Assembly (NCBI RefSeq): GCF_003589595.1
Contig: NW_020653851.1
Coordinates: forward strand, 20,898,907-20,962,906
From: Hyposmocoma kahamanoa
Lineage: Eukaryota > Arthropoda > Insecta > Lepidoptera > Cosmopterigidae
Direction: 5' to 3'
Length of the DNA stretch: 64,000 nucleotides
Below the pieces are notes generated by a model, which was given only the letters and a program-made list of their open reading frames with translations, did not search any database and had not been told where the DNA came from. Position 1 is the stretch's first letter; each line of letters opens with the position of its first letter. Both the position numbers and the translations under genes were made by a program. Below, piece by piece: positions 12,701 through 27,700 of this stretch.

Positions 12701-15700
12701 ATTGTCGTCGGTGTTTTGTAAACAGGGCGAAGGCGCCATTTTTTGCTTTGGTTTTTCACGACTGTTTTCAAATTTTTGAAACTTTTTTCAATTCGAATTT
12801 TGGTTATATTTAATTTTAAGTTTTCGTAAATATTTTAAAACAGTCGTGAAAAACTAAAACAAAAATGGCGCTTTCGCCCTGTCTACGAAACACCGACGTT
12901 GTGTTAAACATATGTGATATTGCTCCAGCGGCATGCAGCTCCGTGCCTCCGCCGCCGCCGGCGCCCGCGCCGCACCGACCGCCCGCCGAGCCTACGCCGG
13001 CCGCGCCCCCCGCACACACGCCGCACCACCACCACCCTCCCCACGTGCCGCATCACGACGATGTTTATCCTCCTAGGTTAGTGTGCTTTATGTTCCTGAA
13101 GGTTACCACCACACTCCACACACAATGGTATGTGCTAATTTTATTTCATAAATTACTTGTTACGCAAACGTGAGACCGTTGCTTCTGTGACCACAGATAT
13201 AGTTTTGTATTTTTAGTTACTATTTATGTTACATTTTTCATTTGTATGTTTTATGTTTGTGTGTGTGTGTGTGTATGTGTGTGTGCGCGCGCGCGCGCAT
13301 GCGTGCGTGCATGTGCGTGTGTGAGTGTGTGCGTGTGTGTGTGGCAAATAAATGGAATTTTGAATCTAAAATTGGAATCATTTGGATTGTGTACGACTTG
13401 CTTGACACTTTGTACTTTGGACCGTTCTTATCGTAAGCGGCATAGAATTGGATTTAAGTCTTAAGTGTCAAGTTTGACGTGCACTTAACCCTGTACACTG
13501 TGTCACTCGACCTACTAAGATTAGTAGCTTTATATTGTTTGAGCATTAGAGCTCTGTGTGAACGAGTGTTTGAAGGGTAAGGGTGCTGGTGACATAATGA
13601 AATTACAGGCACATGGAATTTGTCAACTTATATTTTAGGGTGACGGGCGTGGTGGCAGTGCCCCTCAGATCTTTATGTATTAAAGTTCTGAGTGGCACTG
13701 TAACTGCAGTGGACAGGCGTGTCGCTTAACAACAGGCGGACGACTTGTTCGTCCCGTCACTTGGTATCATAAAACAAAATTCTTTCTACAGAAAATATCA
13801 GAAAAACCAACTTTACATTTTCATTTTACAGGAAAAGGCCGTCATCAGGTCAAAGTACAGAATCTGTGGATATCAAACAAGCGAGTGGGGATGAAGGTAA
13901 AGAAATGCACAATAGTAACTTATTTACATACTAACGTAAATATTGCTCATTTTTATACAATTCGCTTCTTTCTGACTTATTGTCTATACTTATTGTCTAT
14001 GCAAAGCGAAACGTAATAAACAAAAGAGTGACGCGTCTTTTGGGGAAAACGGCGGGCTTTTGTTGTTACAGCTTCTTCACAAATTCTTAATTAGTTACTT
14101 GTTTAAGCTGATGGCTCTATTGCCAATGCTCAACAAATAAATAATAAAACAAATATATAATAATAATAAAAAATAAATAATAAAAATGTCGCTAATTAAA
14201 AAAGAAGAATTAACAGTGAATACTTCACGATGGTGATCAGTAATTTTTTTAAATCGTAAGCTATGGAAATGTTGTTCACGCAGAATAGTTATTTGTTATG
14301 CACGGCTGCAAAGTTGTTGTTTGACGCGCGTGCTTGTCTTGAAACCTGAACAAGCGAAGGAAGCTAAGATTGAACCACAAGCAAAGCGAGTGGTTCAAAA
14401 ATAGACTCCTGAGCGTAGCGAGGGTTTCAAGGCATGAGACGCAAAACAACTTTTCACCTCACTATAGCGAGGAAAATGGTAGATGAAAGAAAAACAGTTG
14501 AACTATAAAACATCAGTTCTTATAATTATATACATTGACTTACAAATAAATGGACGACGGGTCTAATACAAAAACTACGAAATATATGTCCCAAGTCAAC
14601 CAACAACAGTCAAAAAAAAGTATTTAAACGTAGTGACATGTAAAGGAATATGAAAAAGCTAATACGTTGAATTTAAATTGCAATGTCATCGCAGTACTGT
14701 CTAATTTTGCTTGCTTCGCTGTCAGTCGCACAAACGAAGACTAAAGCGTGAATGACGCTCTGTATACGATTTTAACGCCCTATAAGTTCGGACACTTTTT
14801 AGCGCGGATCCGACGTCCATATAATTGTAAGTCAATGATTATATGAAAAAGTTTGTCTTCGGATGCGTTCTGAAATTACACATATTCAATTTTTATTCTT
14901 GCTTGTAATTTTATTTTATGTGATTAAGTGATTATTGAAAATATTTTCGTTTTTCGACGAATTAAAATAATTTAATAAACACAATTAGTTATCATTGTCA
15001 ACTTAATGTCAACAGTAATAAGAATAAAATATACTAACGGATTTATGTTACATAAATATACTTATTCATAAATATACTAATGTTCGAAAAATCGTGTAGT
15101 TGAACGTGTCATTATCTTTTTTTTTCATCGACAGTCGTCAAGTTCGAATTTCAAAAACCTTTTGTGGGCAGGTTTCTAATGAGAAAGCAAGCCTTTCCTA
15201 GCTATTGAGTCCTGAGTAGTCCTTATTAGTTTCAGGAACAATTCTGCATAACTAAAACATTATTTCATTACGAATTTCAGACGAAGCGGACACAGACCTA
15301 GAGACTGATAGACTGCTCGGCCAGCAGAGGACTGACGACCAAGGGTTTTTCGATGACAAGGTAAGTTTTTTTCTTTTTTTTATTTATTTGGTGTGTGTAA
15401 CACCTATTTACATTGAGCCTTATTTCTAGGCTTGGCGGACTAAAGCACATAAGTCAAAAAAGTGCTTCATTTGCTAATATATAATTATATATTTTTTCGC
15501 ATTGTTTATAGTGTTAGAAGGTGCAAAGAGAATTATAAATTTGAAAAAGACACCTGGAATAAAGTTCCAAATTTATGGAGTAACAAATGAATTTGACTTA
15601 TGTGCTTTAGCCGGTAGATGTATTAATTTAAATGAATGATGTTGGATTTTTCACTTATGTGCTTTAGTCCGCCGACCCTAGATTTACTGTTAGAGCGCGT

Positions 15701-18700
15701 TCCCATTATGTCGTAAGGTTTTGTTTATCGTCAGACGATAGTCGTTCTAGCTCTTCCCATCGTCTTAACAGTCTGTCGTCAAGTCGTGAACGACAGTTAG
15801 TCGTGTTGTACTATATTATGTAAACAACTTCATTTAAATATACAAGCCACGACGTTTTAAACTGCACGACTGTCTCTCGCCACGACATAATGGGAACGCG
15901 CCAAGAATTGTGATTTTAAATTACCTGCCTCCGTGATTGAACGCAGAGGTACCGGGTTCGATTCCCGGGCCGTGAGAAATATTTGTATGGCCGATTTTTA
16001 CTTCTCTCGTGGGTTTGAATGTAATTTGTAGTTGTCTATGCGTGTCCATGGCACCAGTGACACATGGTTTTCCTCCTTCCTGCGGGGCTCTGTAAAAAAA
16101 AAGTTGTGTCTAGCTACCAAACTAGGATCCCCTGGTTTGTGGGTCTTTAGATCTTACGTCTGTTAACATTTTTTGCTTCAAAAATAACAATAATAATCTA
16201 TACTCATGGATATATTAGTATATAGAGCAACTCCGGCCCCAGTTACCAACGTTTAGTTTAAAAAGGATGGCTTCAATCGTCTTTTGTTTTCGATTATTAT
16301 GTGGCCATATTATAATGGTATATGTAGCCTGTGATTTATAAGAACATTGTTATCATAACTCAACCTTTTTAGCACTCCTTTTAATATTTCCACGATAATA
16401 AAAGTTTTGTAATTAAAAGTAAAAATACGAGTATTTTGTTTGGTGCCATTATTTGTAATCATTGCGGTATTTAAGAGGCAGGTATTATGCACTATACATA
16501 TGTTTATTACTTGAACTTAAACATAGTCTGTATTATACGTATAGGCGTTGTAACACAGAATATTATACTACCTGTATTTAACAATACTTTTACGTTTCAT
16601 GTAGAATGTGAAGTTCTAATAATTAATATATAAAAGATTAATATTTAGTTACCGTATTCGATTTATATGGTATTTATTTTAAGAACAATATTAACAAGTT
16701 GCAAAAATTGATATAATAAAGGCTGGCACATATAGTTAGGAACATCATGTATTTATATACAGCGAGCGTTACCTAAGCTACTGATCTAGATATACGAGTA
16801 CTTTATTCCCGTTTTATTTCTTTGACCATAATAATCTTTGATAAAGATTTGAAATCGATAGTAACATATTTTAGCATTTAACTGTAAATGGTTGCACAAA
16901 ACAAAAGCTTTATAAATTCTTTTATAATTATTCAATACGCTATAAATAAAATAGGTCTCGATGTTATAGCTCTATTTCTGTTCTACGCACATGCGCAATA
17001 TAAACAATGAATCTACTTGTCTGGGTTAAACAAAGTTGTGAACGAAATAGCTCAGATTAAGGAAACAATTTAAACACATTCCAGTTGTTACTTTTTAAAT
17101 AATATGTATATAATTTTACAATTTATTTTACGGCCAGTGTGTAGCACAGAATAACAATAATAAAATTATATATATAATATATATATATATATACACACGC
17201 AATTTTAAAACTTCGAACACAAGGATTTATGGTTATAGTCAGTATGGGAAATGACGCAATCGGCGCGGCCGCAGAGCGAGCGCGCTCTAAATGAACATCT
17301 AGCGCAAGTCGTAGCTGACCTTGCACTCCCATTATACGCGGACATAGCATTAGTAAATTACGTAACTTTTATTTCTACCTTTGATTATTAGTTCGCTCGG
17401 ATGCAATAAATCTGTTGGGTAATTTTCACATTAGTTGTCTCTACTTGATTTCGGTGTCGATTTTCATTAATGACGTATTCGAATATATTAGCGTGAAATA
17501 TTACACTCGAATATTAAATAAAATACTTCATGGTAATATTCTAGAATATTTAAATAATAAAAATTGCCACAGAAACTAGGCAGAGAAAACTAACATGAAA
17601 ATCACCATGTTACGTCTTTCAAGGTCATTTCGTTGTTTAGTTTTTATTAGTAACAAAAACTAACAAGACACATTCTTTTTTAGAATTCATATTTTTATCT
17701 CGAATACTGTTTATATAATAGACTACTTGATTATAGTACAAGGAAAAAAAAAGAAAGTCAAATTAATAATAAAACAAACATGTCAAATAGGGCTGTGGAA
17801 TATATAGCCCTCCCTGATCGTCAACTATAAGCCGCAATGGTTAAGAACATACCTGATCTAAAAGGATAAATTAACATAAAATTAAAATAAATCTGTAAGT
17901 GAGAGGTGAAGAACCTTGAGTGCCAAATAGTAATTTTTACTACAGAGCGTTTTAAAGAGAACGAGGCTCTTAATTGGACATTTAAAATTAACAAAAAAAA
18001 ATTAATGTTAAATTAAATATATCAAATAAAAACAAATGACGATAGATCTTAATGATTTTCAAAACATCTAAATTCCAAAATATGAATTTAAGATTCCTTA
18101 CCTCTCACCTACAGAAATAATCTTTTCGATTGCGTAGTCAATAGGTACAAATTCAAGTCCAATAATTTTGCTTACTCTTTGGACGACCATCTGTTTACTC
18201 ACCATGCATTGTAGCCAGTCAGTATTCGGTCACTACACCCACGAACCGCGCGGTTACGACGTCTGATAGCTTATCGCGATATCGTGTATTGACGTACAGT
18301 AGCATTCGTCCCACGTTGCCGATAAACAGGCTTAAATGTACCCAATTTATTCATAAAAGTCACTGTATGTGGCTCTTTAGGGCCGGAATTGAGTGTAGCT
18401 AAAATGCGTAATTTTCGTCGATGTGCTTTGTTTAAGCGGAAAATTTTAATTTTTATTGTGGCAAGTGTTGCTAGTGTGAACATAATATCATTATAATTAA
18501 AAAAATAATACAATACTGATACTACCTTATTACACAGCAATTCATTTTAAAAATTAAATAAAATAATTAAAATAAAATAAAATAAAAGTTAAAATAATAA
18601 ATAAATGTTTCCAAAATGAGTGTAGAAGAAAAGGAGCCATGTTTAACACCAACCTCATCAATAAGTAATAGTTCTATTGATAGTCTTAACAACATCGATA

Positions 18701-21700
18701 ATGTAGCGGACGTAAACATTGGCAAAGTTTATGTTGAATGCAGTGCGGAGGAAGTAAATGTTAAAACAAATGACCATCACGACTCAAGATTTCAATCTTT
18801 ATCCAAAGACAATGAAAATAATCAATTTCATGATACGTCGAACATTACTGAGAAAACTTTAAGTGTTGAGGATAATTGTAGTCAAATTCAAAAAGAAGCT
18901 CTAAATAATAAAAATAGTTGCAATGAGGCTGAATCTTATGTGCCAAAGTGTGAAAATGTAAGGAATGACACTGATAATAATAATTATAGAGAAAGTTCGT
19001 TACCTAAAGTTGTTGAGATTGAAAATAGTTGCAATAAGTCTGAATCTAAAGCGCCAACTTGTGAAAATCTAGAGAACGACACTGATAATAATAATTATAG
19101 AGAAAGTTCTGAACCTAAAGTTGTTGAGATAGAAAGTAGTTGCAGTAAGTCTGAATCTAATATGCCAACGTGTGAAAATGTAGAGAATGATAATTATGGA
19201 GAAAGTTCTGTATCTAAAAATATTGAGAGTGATGCAACTTCTGAAATTGAGGATACCAAAGAAAATTCGAGAAATGAAGAGGTTGGTAAATAAAAAATAG
19301 ATTAACATAATATTAAAATTAATGAGATTGTGTTTAATATAAGCAAATGGGTTCGATCATATTTTACTATTGTATTTAATAGAATAGCTTATTTTATTTA
19401 ATCGACGCCATAATGTTACAATTTAAGATGCATTATCAAAGGATAATTTTGATCGACACTAATATAAACAATAACAAATATACAAAGATCGCTAAGAAGA
19501 CTAAGAACACTAAGAAAAAAAATCCTTGATATATAGGTTTCGAACCAGCGTCTTCTAGCAAGCCGTGCCAGACGGTATGCCAATAAAACCACGGAACGAA
19601 CCAACGGACCTTAAAAATTTCTCTATGTGCTTGTTGCAGAAGATCTTTTTACATACATATATATATAACCACCAATGGTTTTTAACGACTTTTTTGCCTT
19701 AGAGCCATTTGTGAGTCGTCATCGGTTTATAGAAAACGTTGGTTCGAAGGATTTTTTTTCTAATGTTCTATCTTTGTATTAATACTTATAACGAACTAAA
19801 AATAATTGTTTGTTATGGTGAAACATCGTAACATTCAATAAAAACTTAAAAAATTACAATTATTAATATAGTTAATTACAATTTCTGGCAGCAGCTGAGT
19901 CCGCGCGCGCGGTATCGCTGGCAGTGGCTTGGCAGGGGATTTAAAGCTCTGAGTGTCACTATAACTGTTATGGACAGGCGTGTCGTTTACCACCAGGCGC
20001 ACGACTTAATCATCCCGTCACTTGTCAAAGCAAGTCATTCATCCCCTAGTTTGCCACCCTTAAGGCTCGACTTACATTGGCGCAGAGTCGAAGCGTCGCG
20101 ACCTGTTTTTCAACTACAACGCCTGGCGACGCGCGACGACACCCGCATTAGTGCACCTGGATCACTGTGGATTAGTGCGCCTGAATCACTGTGGATTAGT
20201 ACACCTGGATCAGTGTGGTCGGCGTCTGACGCCTCACTGCGCTCAAGTAACGCGCGTCGACGCGTGAAGCCGCCTGACTGCAACCAAGCGTTGGCGCGCG
20301 ACTCCATATTTGCATAACACAAATTTGTACCTTAATTATGGGAAAATAGAGATGAATATGCTATAAGCGAAAAACATGACGCGTCGCGACGCTTTGACTG
20401 CGCTAGTGTGAGTTGAGCCATAAGGTGGAATATTTTCTTCAAATTTAAATGGGACCACGTCTGAGGTATCCTGTTTCCAATAAAAAAACGAATCATTACA
20501 ATCTGTTGACAAGTTACCGGAATTATCGCGTAACATACATACAAAAAAAAACATGCAGTTGAATTGAGAACCTCATCGTTTTGGAAGTCGGTTAAAAAGA
20601 AAGCTTATTGCGACAAAAACAACTTATGTAATTCAAAAACTTAATGAATTACTAATGACAATCCGCAACGTAGCTTATTATTAATACATAACAATACAAT
20701 GGGTGTCAATTAATTTAAGAACCTGTGCTCGTGTCGTTTCTGATGGTTATTCAGGTTAAGTCGACATGAGCCATTCGTCTCTCCGTATATCATTTACGAG
20801 GGCATAAATAATACATACATAAATATCACCGCACTTAAATTGCGGAAAAAGTTTTTATAAACTTATAGTCACGTATCTATTAAACCGCGAGTAATCATAA
20901 AAGATTGACATGTTGACAGAATATTGTATCACAATAAGTGTATCAAAAATACGTAAAAGGGTTTTTTTTATAAATTCAAATTAAAAAAAAAACTTTGTTT
21001 CATAGGTAAGCATTATTACACTTGAAATCGTCACAATGGTTAAACTCTACCGCTCATTCGTGAGGCAGATTCCCCTGAGAAGAATGAGCAAGAAACTCTA
21101 GGGGTTCTCTAGGGGTTGCTCTTTGTAAATAACATTTGTACACATTCAACATTTACGATATATATTTATTTTTAATTGAAACAGAGATCGAGACTACCTC
21201 CATGAGCTAAACGGGTACTACCACGGATTTTTGTCATCCAAGTACGCAGAAATTGTATAATAACCTTTAGTATAAAGTTTTTGTTTCACTATAGTTTTAA
21301 ACCTCGTGAAAGGCAAATTTTGTATATCAACCGTAATCTTGTTATAGAAGCGTATACATTGCCCTAAAATAAGTGCGCGTTTGACCTCCATCTCACCTGA
21401 TGGAAAGTGATGATGAGGTTAGCGATGTAGCAAGCTCACCTAAATAATGCCTATTCACTCACACCTTCAAAAGGTCCAAGTTATAGCGTTCGAGGAACAA
21501 GTCCGCAGGTAGGGTATTCCACTCTCTAGCCGCTCGCCACATAAATTTGGAAGCGAAACGGTTCATGCGAATCCTGGGAATATCCACAACATAGGGGTGC
21601 TAATTTTATTTTAATAATGTAGAGGATTATTGGGTACACGGGGTGTTACATGTCAAATGCCATTAGCATAAGAACACCTGTTATATAACAATGAAACTTG

Positions 21701-24700
21701 CAAATAAAGAATATTAATATTCATTTAACAATAAAACGACCCTCGTGAAGTTGATATTGATAGTATTGCTATTGAAAATATGATCATAATATCGAATCCC
21801 AGTTCTAGTTACATCACTGTAGGTTTTGCGCCCAAATTTCATAGAAATTTACCCATCATTCTTTTTCGCGTATTCCAAGTTTCTTTTTTTATATAACTAG
21901 TTTGCTATCAGTGTGGTTGTTACCTATTTCTTACTTCCTGTCTGTATATTGATTAAACTACGAACTAAAGAAAGAAACAAAACTTGTTCTTAATGTGAAT
22001 AATTATACTCAAGCAGTACATGTGTTATGTCTACTCTGTCTACTATTTGATGTTGATATAACAGAGGCTCATTGTAATAATGCGTAGGTTAACAAAGGGC
22101 AATTTAATTAGAACAAGTGGTTAATTATACCTTCGTACGAGTTCTAGTGCACTAATACTGGGTGCCTAAAGAAACAAGAATGGTATTAAATTACGCGACT
22201 TATATTTAACATAAATAACTTAGTAGAAAACATCTTGTGCTTCGGTGCGTAGAATAAACATGTGTATTAACAAGGATAGGATACTGATAAGCAATTTCGT
22301 GTCAACGAATATGATCATAGTTTGGCGAATGGCGTCTAACGATTTTTTTCGTGGTTTGGTCAATTAGTTTATGTCAACTGTTTTTAACATTATACAAAAA
22401 AAATTACATTATTAATAAAAAGATCAGGCTGGATTCAAATCATATATATTTTTTTTAAATACTGGGAGGTTTCAAATGACTTACTTTGACGAGACAGCAA
22501 GCTATAATTTGTTATTTAAATTTTAATTTTCGCGTTTCTGTCGGTTAATACGTTACATTACATTCCATATTCATGTATACTATCCATACACACACACAGT
22601 TTTATTTTTTATTGTAACATGTAACGAGATGAACGAATCGTGCGTCTGGTGGTAAGCGACACGCCTATCCATAACAGTTGCAGTGTGTAACAATTCCAGT
22701 GTACCTGTAATGTCATCCCCCCCCCCCCCAACCGAAACGCCGTAATGCTCACATTACTGCTTTGGCGGCAGCGGCAGAAATAGGTACCTAAGGTGGCAAT
22801 ACTTCCCTGGACGAACTCTGTCACATGAAGCTACTCTGGCTACTAAAACAATACCATCACATAATAGTGTGAAAAATGTCAAACATTGTATATAATACTC
22901 AATCGAAGGACTATTTAAAAGTTGTACATTTTCAAGAGCACGTCGAGCTGGACACCTAAGCTTTCGTTTTAATTTTATGCTGCATACGATAATAACGGTC
23001 TAAAGTGCATGATTTATTCTCGATTGTACTCTATTATAGAGGCGAAGCTTGCAAATAGTTGAATTTATCAGTCTTCTTACAACGCTATAGCAATTTTTAT
23101 CGACTACAAGCTCCATTTAAACATTTACTGGCGTGATTTTTTTTCGGTATAAATAAATACTTTAACGATATGTTAAAATAAATTAATAAAAACAACTAAC
23201 GAATATATTACATAAGAGCCAAATATGTTACAATAGTCACCGTGTGTAACCATTCTTAAACGTGTTATTTATAAAAAGAAATTAAGACGAATGCAGTTCA
23301 TCAGTAATTTTCATGAAGTTTTTTGTACTCAATTTTGATGACAATCTTTTCCTTTTACTTTTGTTTCAATTATGAACGCTCCGCATGCGTAGTTACAAAA
23401 ATCCGTCATTTTCATTACACAAATTTGATTACAGAATGCAAGCGTTCAGGACATTTATTCGCTGAAAAATGTAGATCACTACAAAGGTGTTATTATATAT
23501 AGATTTTATTTATCTCATAACATATTAATTATGTTAGATCGTACATTTTATCATGACGGCATGCGAACATTTCTTTACAAGTTACTTTTGATATAGCATG
23601 CTATTAAAGTCAATTTAATAGTATGAAGACACACAATGACAATTAGGATTTAATCAAAATTTCATTTTACGTTGTCTAAAATTTAATTTTTGCAACGTTA
23701 GTAGCAGTAGAGCTCCTTGTCGAAGAGTTCGTACAAGGTACGAGGAAGTACTTGCCGATTTACCAATTTTTGCCGCCAAGCAGTAATGTGAGGATTATTG
23801 CGTTCCGGTTTTGAAGGGTAAGGGTGCTGGTGAAATTACAGGCACGTGGGACTTGTCAACTTATGTCTCAGTGTGTCGGGTGCAGTGGCAGTGCCACTCA
23901 GATCTTTGCGATATAAAGCTCTGAATAGCGTGTCGCTTGTTACCAGGCGCACGAGTTGCTGGTCCCGTCACTTCGTATCATAAAAAAGTCAAATAATTTA
24001 TTAAATAGTTTAGGTGCTAATACAAACATCGCCGTATTTCTATTTTTTTTTCCGCGTGTTTTTAGGATATCTAGTTTTGACTAAGTTGCCTCGGGATTCT
24101 TTAAGAGTTAAGTTACAAAAGAGAAAAATTGCATAAATGTTACACAAAATGCGTCATCACATTGCACTTGTCTTTTGATAATTATGTAAAAAAATCACAT
24201 TCAGGGTTGGCGTAAACCGAAATCGCGTACGGTAATGCCGGCGGGCAGTTCGTCGGGAGCGGCGCGCTCCCCACCGCTCACACTGGACGCAAGCGACGCA
24301 CGCGATGAAGATACGTTGCACAATGGGAAGGTACGTATACAATGTTATTTTTGTTCAAATGCAATTTCACTTACAGAATTTTTTTTTTTCTAGAATATAA
24401 GCCTTCAAAACAGCACTGTACTCTAGTTTCAACAGAAAATAACTTCTTAATAAAATTCTTTCTTTCGCTAATTAGTACATAATGATTATCCGTACAAAAG
24501 AAGCGTTTTATGTAGCTGTATGACTTTGAACGGGAATAAACGCGATTAAATAATCTTTTCATTTCTGTTTTTATTATCAGAGTTTAAATCTTCTTATACT
24601 ATATAGATTTTAAGACTTTCGTGGTTATTCACTAAATGATTATCACTAATATCAGGTTTCTTACCACGGTAAGACTTCTTTTTCTTTTCTTTTCTTTTTA

Positions 24701-27700
24701 TTTGGTTTGTGTGAAAAAAGTGAGTGACAATGGTAACGCCACAACAAATCGCGATGAAGGTAGTCGTCGACAGCGCAAGAGTGTAGACAGATATGTCTGC
24801 TCTTAAAGCTGTCATCTGTCGCCGTCCAGTCAATCCGTGACCATGGAGCGTGCAACCGTTCCGAAACATTAGGAAAATAAAAAGAAGTCATACCGTGGTA
24901 AGAAACCTGATATTAGTGATAATCACTTACTTATACTTTTTATGTAATTTTCATGCAGTGGTGAGTATGTAATCACTAATCATGCAGGCTAATTAATCGT
25001 AACCTAATACTAATAAAACATAATAATTATAATTATATTAACATTGTGTAGTTTAAAAACTGAGACCGCATGAAATGTAATCAAGCACAGGGTGGAATTT
25101 ACAGATATTTTTAGACCCAATAATTTACCTCATTATAATTACTATGAAATAAAATAAGCGCAATATGTTAGGTCAGGTGTTCAAAAGATTTTATGGCGCA
25201 TTTACACCAAGTCGTCAGACGAGAAGCTACCCGGTGTAAATAAGAGTCGTCTGACGACGGTAATGCAGCCGAACGCTTTGGTGTAAATGGCAAGTCGAGT
25301 GCGTCGCCGTCGACAGGCGAACTAGTCTGCCGAAGGTCGGCAGACTACTTCGCCTGCCTGCCTGCCTGACTGATATTTTAAAAACAATACTTAAATGTTT
25401 AATATTTCTTTAATATTATCTTTTGAAACCTAACTATCCGAGGCCACGTCACTGAAAAAGAAATCAATGTCATTGTATTACTTACGTATGACTCAATAAT
25501 ACTTAAATTAAAATAACCCCTGATACAACACAGTATACTCCAAAAAGACTATTCGAGACCAATTTAAATAAGCCCAAGCATGAGTTCTACTGTAAACTTA
25601 TAATAGAACTCGTGTTTGGGGGCAATTGAGTTGGGCGGTCTGCAGTCAGTTCTAGTTACAGCATCATTCAAAGTTACCATATTATTGTAAATTGATCGAC
25701 CGATGCGATGAAATTTCGAGTCGATCGGACAAGCGGAAGTAAAATAAATCATTCATTTTATAACCCACATCCCTACACTAACTGGGAAAATAGCTTATGA
25801 TTTTTAAACAGCTGAACTTGCTAAGAACCATTCCGATTATATAAATATATAAATAAGCCTTCAAATCACGGAATAACAAACTAGTGGTAGTGTGAAGTGG
25901 ATGTTCCCCTGTCATGATATATCTATCATAACCAACCTTTGTAATGCGTCAACGCTCTCTTAAGAACGTGTGCTTCTTTGTGCTATTTTGAGTGAATTAT
26001 GGTTTATTGCCCGGGTTTGTGCTGTCGAAATAATAGCAATAATAAAAATGTGTAAATAAAAGAAACCGCTTTGAGATCGGTCCATGCATTTGCGAGATAC
26101 GATGCCACATACACACAAATAACAGACGAGCTTCAAACTTGTAACTCCCTTCTTCTTGTATTTGGGACAAAAAGCTATGATAACAAACAGGTGACGATTC
26201 GAAAGTAGCCGAAGGTCGATGCTATATAAAACTGCATCCGTGGTCGAACAGTTACCATGTTGGACTGCCGCGCAGAGCTCCCGGGTTCAATTCCTGGGCC
26301 GGGATAAATATTTGTACGGCCTACATTTATTTCTCTCGTGCGTTTGGGTGTACTTTGTGGTTGTCTATGTGTGTGTCCATGGCACCCGCGATATAGTGTT
26401 TCCTTAGTGCGAGACTATAAGTGCGTGCGTTATTTATTTATTTATATTATCAGTTGTAGTAAAAACATATTTTTTAACACATTCACTGTTAGTTAATAAT
26501 ATTGATAGTTAAGAAAAAATTTTAATTGTAATTCATCATTTTGTTTCAGGATAAAGAAATAAAAAAGAAAAATAAGAATAAAGAAGGTAAGTTTAAATAT
26601 AAAAACAGTAGTCATATTATTGTTACTCTACTAATATTTTTGTCTAAACGAAGGGAAACAATTTTAATAACAGGTATTTTTGTCATTTCCTTATGCCGCT
26701 TATTCGGAATGTAATTACTCGGTAAGTTTCCATTTTCAATGAAACAGGAAGTACGGAGTTTATTTCTCTAATTTTTTTTTCTGTAATGTTTCTATCGTTA
26801 CCATAAAGTAATATACTTCGGGCCACTTTGCATTTGCAGTATTCTATGCCATAAGTACATGCTTCTAAATATTCGCCGAAAACTTTTTAATATTTATTTT
26901 TTATTTTATATTTTTATTTAAGGAAACAAACAGTCATCAACACGCCGCCGTTAGTTGAAAGGGCGCTTGTGACAAAAACTCAAAACCGAAAAATAATATT
27001 TAAATATATGAAATATCTAAATAAATCTAAATAAAAAAAAATCTAAATAATCTATTCGAAATAAAAATATATCTACTTTTCTTTTGCGGCAACTTCACAC
27101 ATTATCCACCAGGAAAAAATAAAAATAGTGACAGATCGGGCTTTTTTACTGATCACGAGAGTATAAAAACATTGTTATGATTTTTTTTTTAATGTCACAT
27201 GCGTCCTTTCAATTTACGGCGGCAGAACAGACAGATAATAAACTAAAATTGGTGCACATACAAACCTAGAGTTCGATTAACAAAAACTAAAATAAGATAA
27301 TGAGCGAAACACATCACAAGCAAAATAGAAGAAGAATATATAAAAAAAATAAGAAAAATTAAAAACTTATGCTACTTAATATACATATACAATTACACTA
27401 AAAAAACAATAATAGGAATACAAAATTAAAACATTTAATGCTAAATAATTTTATCACTACGTTTGTTGTTAAAATAAAGCTTCTCTTACTCTTACCCTAT
27501 AACCTTGTGAAGAAATCCCAAATATGTCTATATGGCTTAAATTTTCATTATAAAAATCCAAAGAGCGCCTAAGGAGACCATTTCTATGGGAGTTTGTCCT
27601 ATGAAATTTACAACAGAAAGTAGCTTTAGAGCGCAAGGTGATCCGAGAGGGAACTCTAAGGTCAATTTTTTGTAAAAGTTAATGTAGTAATATCTAATAA

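Noticed and set aside
12816..13019. Gly/Ala-rich minus-strand frame
   Set aside because: Antisense shadow of the Pro/His-rich X11 exon 7.
13242..13464. Cys/Val-rich open frames
   Set aside because: Translation of the GT/GC microsatellite.
15940..15975. tRNA-like B box and similar heads elsewhere
   Set aside because: They belong to SINE heads; no complete cloverleaf with acceptor stem was seen, so no tRNA gene is called.
16310..17350. Small minus-strand frames in intron 9
   Set aside because: Low-complexity AT-rich translations without motifs or good start context.
19970..20317. 115-codon plus-strand frame
   Set aside because: Begins in a dispersed repeat and runs through three 24-bp tandem units; no domain recognised.
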